DNA of 27,452 bases from Hirudo medicinalis (lineage: Eukaryota; Annelida; Clitellata; Hirudinida; Hirudinidae): the NCBI GenBank assembly GCA_011800805.1, contig MPNW01000520.1, forward strand, positions 27,174-54,625, given 5' to 3'. Positions 1 to 7,783 of the stretch are shown here, piece after piece. How positions within the stretch are numbered: the stretch's first letter is position 1; each line of letters starts with the position of its first letter. A program made the position numbers and the translations under genes. Below the pieces are notes generated by a model. The model ran no database searches, was not told the origin of the DNA, and saw only the letters and a program-made list of their open reading frames with translations.

Positions 1-166
1 GGATGTCCCTGTCAGCTTGTTCTTCCTTCATATCAACATACTCACGCAACATACCCTCAACAATCAACGGACTGTCCGCTCGATACAAACTAAGACAAAC
101 AATTTTACGTCCGAAATCGCCACAAAAATTTAAGAAAATCCGCGAGAGCTCCGCCGAGAAATAACA
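1..166 (-). other. Open reading frame at left edge, unidentified
   Basis: On the minus strand a frame stays open for about 55 codons from just after a TAA (167-169) to the window edge. The inferred peptide has a protein-like composition, including the stretches CLSLYRADSPLIVEG and MLREYVDMKEEQ. It lies directly beyond the 3' end of the retrotransposon and continues off the window. I do not recognise the family. It could be part of another mobile element or a host exon at the insertion site, or a chance open frame. Confidence 0.3.
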
Positions 167-174
167 TTAGAAAC

Positions 175-321
175 TTTATTGCAGCGCTTCCTATATACCG
201 TTGGCGTTACAGTTGTCCAGGTGTCTCTTCTTTGACTCCCCTCTGATGTCCTCGTTGTTGTGGAATGAACCAGGACCCTCTATGTGACTGACACGCCAAG
301 CTTCACCTTAACTTTGAAGTC
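175..321 (-). other. 3' UTR of the RLE retrotransposon
   Basis: Reading leftwards from the stop codon at 322-324, about 145 bases are non-coding and end near an AATAAA (minus strand, 175-180). This fits a 3' untranslated region. I cannot fix the exact 3' end because no poly(A) tract or target-site duplication is visible. Confidence 0.45.
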
Positions 322-2490
322 TTACTTCCGGTCCTTCGTCGTCCAAATCCAGTGAGACGCCGACTCTGCGGCCTCAGACAGTTCTTTAACGAAATGTTTT
401 GTCTGCCTGTTGGAAAGGCCTATCGCTCTGAGAAAGGCGTACGTGGACTTGCCTACAAGTCCTCTAGCACCGACTTTGATGGCGAAAAGATGGACACCAT
501 ATCCTCTTGCCTCGAGATCCATTGTGAGATCCAAATACCGGTCGCTCTTCAAAGCATTGCTAAGATCCATTCTGTCTTCCCATGGGACCGTCAATTCAAC
601 CAGGATGAAGGAGTCTGTTGCTGTTGACGCCAGCACTAGGTCCGGCCGCTTGCCGCTCTCTTGCAGCACCTTGTGGCAATGCCTTTCTCCTTGCAGGTCT
701 GCTGAGACTTCCCAATCTTTGGCTTTGGAAAGTAAGTCCCTTCTTTGTTTCTCGTTCTTTTCCTTGCGGCGTTGTGCCGAGCCCTCTCTTAAGAAGTATA
801 TTCTTCTAGCTGGCGCAGTTTCACGGGCATTTGCCTGGGAGCATGCCGTCCTTGCCGCCTCGAGCACGATCTGCAAGACTTGATTGTGCCGCCATGTNCA
901 TTTGCCTGGGAGCATGCCGTCCTTGCCGCCTCGAGCACGATCTGCAAGACTTGATTGTGCCGCCATGTGTAGCGCCCATGGGCAAGGGCGTACGAGCAGG
1001 ACGAGAGCACGTGCCGGAGTGACTGAGAACATCCGCACAGGCTGCAGCCGGCGTCTTGAACTATCCCCCACTTCTGCAAATTGGTTCGAGAAGGGAGTAC
1101 ATCATAAACCGATCTGATCATGAATGCCGAACGGAGGGGAGACATTCGCCAAATGTCTTTCCATGTGACGGATCTTTGGAGGACCTCATCCCATGTTGTC
1201 CATTGGCCTTGCTGGCTTTGTTGCACTGCCAGAGCGATTCTTTCCGTTTCCATCAGTCTCCTTCTCTCCTGAATTATCATGGCTGCTTTGGCTGGTGTAT
1301 CCATCCAACTCCATGACGATCAACCTGAACGGGCCCTCTTATTTCCTCAAAAGCCAAAATTGCCTGTGACTTCTCAATCTCCTCTTGCGCTCTGAATTTC
1401 CGTCCAGAACGAAGCTGCGGCATCACTTCGCGGACTCTATTGTCTTTGGAGTTGTTGAGCGACCATTGTGTTCTGATTTTGCTGATTTTGTATTCTTCAA
1501 CAATGGACCTGAGCGGCAGCCTCAATCGTGCGCTCCTACTGTAGAGAGCGATCGGCGATATAGATGGTGGCAACCCCAACCACTTCCTTGTGTATTGATT
1601 GATTTTCCTCTCCATTTCCTCCACCGACGGCAATCCCATTTCGTATATGGTGAGTGGCCAGAGCAGCCTAGGCAAGAGAACGAATTGCAAAAGCCAGACT
1701 TTGAATCTGCCCTGAAGAGGCGCTCTGGCAATTGTATTCAGTCCACTCGCCATTTTGTTAACGGTGGCAGCCTCTTGATTTTTGTCACGGATCAACTCGT
1801 CAAAAACTCTTTCAAGGCTCTTTACCGGTTCTTCTGAGACAGTCGGGATGCGCTGTCCTCCAACTGTGAAGTACACGTCACTGCGAACTTTCCCTCTGGT
1901 CAGGGAAAGACTTCGAGATTTCGCAGGTTTGAGAGCCATGCGGCACCAGAGGAGTAGATCGCTGAGCTTGTCAAGGACTCTTTGGACGATCTGCCTCCTG
2001 TTTAAGACGATTGTGGTGTCGTCCATGAACGCCTTTATGGAAGGCATGTGTACCCCTCTACCCATGCGCGCCTCGGGAATCCCAGCTCCTACTGCATTCA
2101 GAACAATCTGCATGGCAAGTACAAAGAGAGATGGAGAAATGGCACATCCCATGGCTATGCCGACCTGCAGAGGAATCCAGCCTGTAGTGCATTCTTTCGT
2201 GGAAAAACGCATAACAAATCCATTGAAGTATTCTTGAAGCACTTCAATTACAACTGTAGGAACATGATGAGCCGCTAGCGTTTTCCAAAGGAAAACTGGG
2301 AAACTGATTCAGGCACTTGGATTCCTTTTCTAGGAGTATATATGCCCTCAGCTATTTTCCATTCGCCGTCAACTGTGGAAGTGGTCCAGGCTGTTACTAT
2401 TTTGGTATGGAGCAGTTTGAGGGTTCTTGGACATCTTTTATACAGCAGATATGGGACTCCGTTGGGGCCGGGCGCGGATGTAATGTACAA
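322..2490 (-). pseudogene. 5'-truncated non-LTR retrotransposon with RT and restriction-like endonuclease
   Basis: A decayed single-ORF LINE. From 5' to 3' on the minus strand it has: an RT finger segment with APGPNGVPY (2275-2490); RT palm and thumb with MGCAISPSLF and an FMDD box in place of YADD (1277-2242); a CX2CX7HX4C zinc knuckle (about 1000-1060); and RPD-X14-ELT (322-700), the signature of the PD-(D/E)XK restriction-like endonuclease of R2/NeSL/HERO-type elements. The layout most resembles HERO-like elements, but that clade call is inference. The copy is dead. It starts within the RT domain. The stretch between the finger segment and MLQEYF is missing, taking the first catalytic Asp block with it. 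A one-base frameshift lies near 1280-1310. A second apparent frameshift at 828-968 is caused by a duplication next to an N. Confidence 0.85.
828..968. repeat. Exact 70-bp direct duplication flanking a single N
   Basis: Bases 828-897 and 899-968 are identical, separated only by the N at 898. Removing one 71-base unit (70 + N) brings the reading frames on either side (789-1304 and 322-1071, minus strand) into the same register. The duplication therefore looks like two overlapping contig ends joined without merging, not a biological tandem repeat. Confidence 0.9.
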
Positions 2491-2563
2491 TAAAATATAT
2501 GTAGATATATTTTTGAGTTAACCGAGAATTATCTTTTCTTTTAAACAAGCTGTTTTGAAAACT

Positions 2564-2704
2564 TAAGCCCATTTCCTACTTGTGATCTTTTTGATCATTT
2601 TAATTACTCTCTTGAAATCATCACCATTCCACTCAATGTTTAAAGCATCACTTTGAGTTCCATGTTTAATTTTATTTGAAGCGAGGGGCTTACTGGCCAG
2701 ATTC
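2564..2704 (-). repeat. Diverged direct repeat, copy 1, with possible exon
   Basis: This stretch shares its layout with 3052-3198. Both begin TAAGCCCATT, share a stretch like ACCATTCCA followed by GTTCCA and AATTTTATTT, and end at TACTGGCCAG. On the minus strand copy 1 reads as an open frame of about 55 codons that starts after a plausible AG acceptor (start 2728) and ends at TAA (2565-2563), with the stretch NLASKPLASNKIKHGTQ. I do not recognise the peptide. It may be a duplicated exon or an old transposon piece. Confidence 0.45.
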
Positions 2705-3051
2705 GTCATAACTCCATCTTCAGAGCCTCTGTATAGTTAATCATTATAATGGAAATACGAACTAAAAGCAATGCATAAATCCAATATACCGCACAAATAC
2801 ATAAGTAATAAAACGGTCAATATGTATAAATTACAAAAAAATGATGAAAGCAAGTAAATATTATAAAAATGAATATCACAATTTCAGTAAATACAATAAA
2901 AGTGCATTAGAAAAATAAATAAACATTTATGAAGACTCAAAACACTTACTGAATCGTAATATAAATTCGATTATTTGAGCAATTCTTCGAAAAATCGACC
3001 ACATCGAGTAACTGAGATATACACTTATATAAAAGTTATGTATATGTGTAT

Positions 3052-3198
3052 AAGCCCATTATCTATTTCTTATTTTTTTAAATCTTTTTGGAAGCTCTTT
3101 TAAATTTACCATTCCATTCGACTTTAAACGTAGCAAAGCTTTAAACGTAGTTCCATTTTCAATTTTATTTATATCCATGGGTATACTGGCCAGTTTCG
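3052..3198 (-). repeat. Diverged direct repeat, copy 2
   Basis: This is the partner of 2564-2704. Its minus-strand frame is open for about 49 codons, contains KLASIPMDINKIENGTT, and ends at TAA (3061-3059). It aligns in frame with copy 1 (N/KLAS, NKI, GT). Peptide similarity alongside DNA divergence suggests the pair was once coding. Function unknown. Confidence 0.45.
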
Positions 3199-3377
3199 GC
3201 GTATTTTAATCAGGTCATGTCAATTCTTTTAATTTCTTATTAATTTCCAAAACTCTCAAGTTTCTTGTTGTCTTTGACATTTGTAAATTTAATTCACTAG
3301 GAATGTAAAAAAAATTTTGATTTAAAATTTTTTGCAAATTGTTACAAATATTTTTATTTCACAATTATATCAAATAG

Positions 3378-3473
3378 AACTCCGCCGAAGATCTAAGTAA
3401 AGAAATGGCCAACATTGAAGGACTTATGAAAGATTTGAATGCAATCAGCAAGCAACAACGTTTTGAATTTTAA
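3378..3473 (+). CDS. Terminal exon of a DCC/neogenin/frazzled-type netrin receptor (P3 motif)
   Basis: After a T-rich stretch and AG (3376-3377), 31 codons run to TAA at 3471-3473. The peptide starts NSAEDLSKE and contains MANIEGLMKDLNAI. This matches the C-terminal P3 helix of the netrin receptors DCC, neogenin and frazzled/UNC-40, which ends in an E/QMxxLEGLMKxLNAI-like pattern and is known to mediate cytoplasmic contacts such as receptor multimerisation and myosin X or FAK binding. The exon is short, as expected for the last coding exon. A possible AATAAA lies at 3580-3585. The upstream exons are not visible and are probably left of the window, which would place the retrotransposon at 322-2490 in the preceding intron. 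Identification rests on one short motif, but it is distinctive. Confidence 0.7.
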   Translation, partial: NSAEDLSKEMANIEGLMKDLNAISKQQRFEF

Positions 3474-3945
3474 TACTTTTAAATCAACGTTGATGACTCA
3501 ATATATGTTCTCTTGAATGTGATGACTTCTGTCATATTACATCAATTCATAATATAAATCAGCCATTTATTAACTGCCAAATAAATACACCTTCTTAAAT
3601 ATCAAGCTTTTCCAATATTTGTGCTGAAGTATTTGATGTTTGGATTTTTTAATTAAAATGTAAGACAAATAAAAAAAAAGTGTGATAAACCAATCATTTT
3701 GTAGAAATAACTTAAGACAAAGAATTTTTCTAGAAACGAACTGCCCAAAGAGGCTATAACAGTTAATAAAAATCGCATACAAAGGAATATTTTTAAAGGA
3801 AAGTCTTAAAAATATATTATCTCGACTTTTGTTCATTTACAGAAATTAGTTGATCGGGGTAATGTGCAAAATCGTTGAATCCATACTACGAATCTATATT
3901 CTCTATTAGAAAAAGCGACACCTATTACATCATACATCATATCAT

Positions 3946-4004
3946 ATGTATTATATGTTGTTGTCATGGGTTAACGTCCGTTACACAACAAGGTGATTAG
4001 GACA
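3946..4004 (-). repeat. Fragment related to Helentron-like copy C
   Basis: The pattern GTTGTTGT, then TTAACGTC, then a TACACAAC-like stretch and GGTGATTAGGAC recurs in the same order at about 10780-10818 inside Helentron-like copy C. It is a short decayed fragment next to the solo LTR. Confidence 0.5.
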
Positions 4005-4010
4005 TTATAT

Positions 4011-4353
4011 TGTAATAAACGACGGGGCTTAATGTAAGCCGACTTTAATGTTGGATTTATACAGTAAATATTCAACTAACAAGTGAGTGGTTTAACTATA
4101 AATACAACAATTAATCCTGTTGCCAGTTATTGCATAACGATCACTTGGTTGATTATTTGCTGCATAGGAATGTTCTTCAATGTCAAGTATTTTGTGGGTT
4201 CTTGTGAGATTTTGTGAGATCTCGTGAGATGCTATAAACTTAATCAGCGAACATAGAAGTAGCCCTAGAAAGATTTTAATACAAATTAATAAACTTAATT
4301 AATGTAGACTTACTTACAAAAATTAATTAATATCTTATCACAGGGTTTTAACA
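4011..4353 (+). repeat. Solo LTR, copy 1
   Basis: A 343-bp repeat starting TGTAATAAACGACGGGGC and ending CAGGGTTTTAACA, so it has the TG...CA ends of an LTR. ATAT occurs directly before and after it, consistent with a 4-bp target-site duplication, although the site is AT-rich. A second copy lies at 11115-11355 and shares both ends. No internal retroelement coding sequence is adjacent, which suggests LTR-LTR recombination. Superfamily not determined; a 4-5 bp duplication is usual for Gypsy and similar elements. Confidence 0.7.
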
Positions 4354-4815
4354 ATATATTATATGATAAATTATATACATTATACATATATATAAAATAT
4401 GTTGTTCCCATCCTCACTGGAAAATTGTTAAATTTCTTATGCCTCTTCAACCAATCCAACATTTGGTGATATCTCAAATCAATAATATTCAGAAATTGCT
4501 CAAAGTTCCAGCTGAACCTCTAGGGAACCTCTATAGAATTCAAACATGTAATTTGTCTTTGTCTGTGCCTCTATCGTTTACTAAAATTTATGCTTTTTAA
4601 ATTTATGATTAGAATGAGGATTCGAATAAAATCTTACATTAAGAGAATGTTATAGCTAATGTCCTATAAACTATAACATATAACGAAGTTTTTTGAGATA
4701 TTTCCCGTAGTTATAGTTTTATTCGATTTTAAAATCTTTTTTTTTACCTTATTATATGAAATTAATTTTAAATGTATTCCGAAATGGCCCACTTTAAAAA
4801 TTACATATGCAACAA
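4354..4815. other. AT-rich intergenic stretch, no gene seen
   Basis: A TA-rich tract (about 4354-4400) is followed by non-repetitive AT-rich DNA. The only sizeable open frame is low-complexity and has no recognisable motif. Confidence 0.5.
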
Positions 4816-4959
4816 TAGTGCGTTGCATAATTTTGGCCCAGGTCCAAGAATAACACAATTTGTGCAGTTATCTTTTAAATTAACGCTGAGTCTTCAAGTC
4901 TTCACCCAAGTATCGTTTATATCATTCACAAGATCGTAATTAATTATTATACATCAAAA

Positions 4960-5387
4960 TCTATAATATAAACGCAAAGTGCGTATGTATGTCTGTCTGT
5001 ATGTTCACCAAACGGTGAACGGTTGCGACTTGAAATTTGCACACTCAGTTGTGTCATTCGATAAGCCATTCGTAGGTCAACTATGCTATTTTCAATTTTC
5101 AACTTTCAAGCTTTCCAACATTTTCCTAAATCGCATACCATCTTTAAACTCGGCTACTATGATCAAGGAGCTCATGCTCCCGCATGGTCTAATGTTTGAG
5201 ACCTCGACTCTCGCGATAACAGCAAGGGTTCGAGCCCCGTTACGGGAGCACCGTCCTAATCGCCCAGTTCTTTGAGGGCAAATATTTGGCTGAATTTGAA
5301 GGACGTAAATAATAACGAGATGAACGAAATTTATTATAATGAATAAAAATTGACTTTGACTGACGAAGCCGGTTTAATAAAGCTAGT
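4960..5387 (+). mobile_element. Helentron-like non-autonomous element, copy A, with tRNA-like module
   Basis: The 428-bp copy starts TCTATAATATAAA, has a TATG/TCTG-rich stretch, and ends in a small hairpin (GACGAAGCCGG) followed by a short spacer and GCTAGT. This matches the TC...CTAGT ends with subterminal hairpin of Helentron/HINE-type rolling-circle elements. Two more copies lie at 10137-10543 and 10543-11365. It carries a tRNA-like segment at 5178-5249. No helicase or Rep coding sequence is present. It sits inside the Tc1-like remnant. The assignment to Helentrons is by end structure only. Confidence 0.65.
5178..5249 (+). repeat. tRNA-derived module inside Helentron-like copy A
   Basis: TCCCGCA pairs with TACGGGA as a near-perfect 7-bp acceptor stem. 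GTCT/AGAC forms a D stem around an A-box-like TGGTCTAATG. GGGTTCGAGCCC matches the B box and T arm. The length is that of a tRNA. The anticodon arm is degenerate, so it is tRNA-derived, not a working tRNA gene. Equivalent B-box modules occur in copies B (about 10259-10316) and C (about 10818-10895). Confidence 0.65.
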
Positions 5388-5470
5388 TCATCAATAAAAT
5401 TTAAAATTCAATGGGATTTCGTTGATAAATGTCTTTGATGTTGTTTTTCAAGGTTTTCGAGGTTTTCGAG

Positions 5471-5639
5471 GAAGGTACACTCCATTGGGAAGCAATATTC
5501 TAGTGTTCAGGAACTGAAAGATGCTTTGAATAAGGCCTGGAAGGAACTGAATGAAAAGAGCTTGAAACCTTTCCTAGATTCATTAGAAAATAGAGTTTAG
5601 GAGTTAAATATTAAGAAAGGAGGTAAGATATACCATTGA
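5471..5639 (+). pseudogene. Tc1-like transposase, C-terminal remnant
   Basis: The frame reads SSVQELKDALNKAW, KSLKPFLDSLENRV, then an in-frame TAG (5598-5600), ELNIKKGGKIYH and TGA (5637-5639). The Sv.eLk.al..AW...L..l.dS...R pattern ending in a G-K-Y/H tail is the C-terminus of Tc1-family DDE transposases. The DDE core is missing. Upstream there is a 10-bp tandem duplication (GGTTTTCGAG, about 5451-5470). Confidence 0.75.
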
Positions 5640-6061
5640 CTTTCATATAAATTTTAACTTATAGATTTGATTTTATAAATATGGAAATTTATGCCCCCTA
5701 GTGTTACTGGTTGATATACGTACTTTTGGGTATTTTCAGTTTTTTCGTGAAATTCGCACGAAATATTCGTCTGAGTTCAATAAATTTGAGAAGTTTGTAA
5801 ATTTAATGTGTTTCAGCACATTGTACAAAATGCTGGTCCATTCAAATCCAGTACATAAGGAGTTATCAAAAAACGTAACTGGGCCAAATTATGCAACGCA
5901 CTGTATTTTAAAAGGTAATGTTGAGTAGAATTTTACGTTAAAATCCCGATAAAAATGTAATTATAATTTATTTAATAATTTAAGTAATATTAACAAGTAC
6001 CTCTATTTTTGTGCGTTTTTTGATATATTAGTCGCATTTTATCTCTAACGCATGATTTTTA

Positions 6062-6247
6062 ATATAACTGTTTTAGAATTGTTTGAATTGTTTAAAAATG
6101 GCAGTCTTCACACTCTTGGAAGAACGATCAATGAAGCGGAAATTGGAACTGAAAATTATGCTTTGAAGGCTGCACAATAATATTCTCAAACTTTCATTCG
6201 GATCTCTAGAGATGGAATGAAATCATTTCTGAATTTGTTATCCTATT
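6062..6247 (+). other. Possible broken exon, unidentified
   Basis: After a TTTTAG acceptor-like site the plus strand reads ELFELFKNGSLHTLGRT and EAEIGTENYALKAAQ, then TAA, and stays open in the same frame through TFIRISRDGMKSFL to a second TAA. The composition looks protein-like and the stop inside it suggests a relic. I do not recognise the family. The rest of 5904-6660 holds no gene I can support. Confidence 0.25.
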
Positions 6248-6655
6248 AACGCAGGTTGTACCTGAAATTATTTACGAACTCGCAAAATTATTATTTTTTG
6301 TTTTTGTAATATTTGTTTTAGAATTTGGTCTGCAAAATTTAAGCATAACTTCAAGTCTACACTGGATTATTTTAAATACCAGAACTCTCTTAATTGCCAT
6401 GGAAGAACGTTATAAAAGAATCATTTAAGTAAAGTCAAGATCAATAACCATATGGGACGACATATAATCGACATAAAAAAAAGAGATACATATTGCAAGA
6501 AGGGTTGTTAAAAACCACATAATTCTCAGTAATATCTGGCGCAGTGGAAAACTGAAATTTATTGAATTTGAAAAGTAAACTGCATTAGCTGCAACTTAAT
6601 TTATTTTGCAAAATATTCTATTTAGAAAATCATTCTTATTCAAAATTTAACGATT

Positions 6656-6661
6656 TTTATT
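6656..6661 (-). promoter_or_regulatory. Candidate polyadenylation signal of the proteoglycan gene
   Basis: AATAAA on the minus strand about 130 bases after the stop codon at 6791. Further AATAAA hexamers lie at 6600-6605 and 6558-6563, so the choice of site is uncertain. Confidence 0.4.
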
Positions 6662-6790
6662 GGAGATATAAAAGGAAGCACGAAAACATAAAAATACCGA
6701 TTAAAAGCATGAATTAAAAGCGTCTATAGGGTAAAAAAATGTTTGATGATTAATATTAAATACTCCCATTGGATTGCTTTAAGTAGTTAT

Positions 6791-7783
6791 TCATACCCAA
6801 TATTGGTTCGTATGCAAAACGGGTGTTGTTTTCCTACAATGTTGAAGTAATTCCGGATCAATTTTTTTCCAATCGAAAAGACGACTTTGTCTGTTATTAT
6901 CTTTCTTTGAGAATGATTTGTCAACCTCTTCGGTGATCTCATTAGAAAATTTATTACTATCCTCCCTGGCTATTTGTTTCGTTATGTCATTCTTCATGTC
7001 ATCAGTGTGGGAAAATGCGCCCGATGCGTCAGTTAAATTTGGCTCAAAATAGTTTGAATCAATCGTATCTGTAATTTGTTGATTTACGAGACGTTCTTTA
7101 AAAGTGGTAAGATAAGAAGTCGAAGAATTGGATTCGCCCAGGACAGGGCCTTTGTCTTCGTTTTTATTAGTTATTGCTGGGTTTATACTTTTCACCTCAT
7201 TCGAAGGATTGTCTTTTCCTTTTTGACATGTTCCTTTCCGATAACATTTGATATACTTATAAGCAATAAAAGCAGCCGCAAAAATTATTGCGACAAAAAT
7301 GATGGACCCAATTATCTTCAATCTATCATTAAGATCATTTGAAGTGGACGAAGAATCAGCGCGGTCTGGCTCAGATTCTTCTATTCCATATGAATTGATT
7401 TCATTGGGTTTTGATAAAATTTCGACAATTGTCTGGTTGGAAATTAGTGACGAAATATCAATCTGAAGTTGAAAATTTCCAATTATTCGCTGAGTCCTAG
7501 GAGCACTCAAAACAAATTCGAAATCATCTTTAACATGATTTGAAACACCATGATCCTTTTGTTTCATTATTTGAATAGGACCTGCAGTATATGAAATTCT
7601 CTTGGACAGAATGTCACTGTGATGAAAAGTAAAATATGAATTTGGAGTGTCTGGCAATTTTGTTAAACTTCTTTCAACTTTTCGAGATATATTTTTAAAA
7701 CAAATGGATGTAATATTTTTTCTGAATACATTTTGGTCACAATCGTCGTTGATCCGATGTCCAACAATACTTTTAACATCTGT
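6791..7783 (-). CDS. Proteoglycan last exon: repeat 15, transmembrane helix, cytoplasmic tail
   Basis: The acceptor TATTCAG lies just above 7783 and the exon enters in phase 0. It encodes the end of repeat 15 (FHHSDILSKRISY), a short juxtamembrane stretch rich in acidic and Ser residues, and a hydrophobic helix at about 7253-7318 (IIGSIIFVAIIFAAAFIAY) followed by the basic stop-transfer KYIKCYRKG. A tail of about 150 residues ends DPELLQHCRKT...NQYWV and TGA (6793-6791). QYWV is a class II PDZ ligand; in NG2 the same end binds GRIP1, MUPP1 and syntenin. The open frame reaches 7798, but the splice phase supports the start at 7783. Confidence 0.9.
   Translation of the reverse strand, partial: TDVKSIVGHRINDDCDQNVFRKNITSICFKNISRKVERSLTKLPDTPNSYFTFHHSDILSKRISYTAGPIQIMKQKDHGVSNHVKDDFEFVLSAPRTQRIIGNFQLQIDISSLISNQTIVEILSKPNEINSYGIEESEPDRADSSSTSNDLNDRLKIIGSIIFVAIIFAAAFIAYKYIKCYRKGTCQKGKDNPSNEVKSINPAITNKNEDKGPVLGESNSSTSYLTTFKERLVNQQITDTIDSNYFEPNLTDASGAFSHTDDMKNDITKQIAREDSNKFSNEITEEVDKSFSKKDNNRQSRLFDWKKIDPELLQHCRKTTPVLHTNQYWV

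Larger units (their letters stand above)
4816..5903 (+). mobile_element. Tc1-like transposon remnant, invaded by a Helentron-like element
   Basis: Inverted terminal repeats of about 25 bp sit at 4817-4841 (AGTGCGTTGCATAATTTT, then GGCCCAG) and, reversed, at 5879-5903, followed by TA at 5904-5905. Tc1/mariner elements insert at TA. Between them lie the end of a Tc1-type transposase (5471-5639) and an inserted Helentron-like element (4960-5387). The transposase N-terminus and catalytic core are missing, so the copy cannot move itself. Confidence 0.75.

Noticed and set aside
352..2278. Plus-strand open frames opposite the retrotransposon
   Set aside because: They mirror the minus-strand RT and endonuclease frames and show no domain of their own.
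3570..3836. 88-codon minus-strand frame rich in Phe, Leu and Ile
   Set aside because: AT-driven composition, no motif and no splice context.
5701..5928. 75-codon plus-strand frame
   Set aside because: It runs through the Tc1-like terminal repeat, so it is element end sequence, not a gene.
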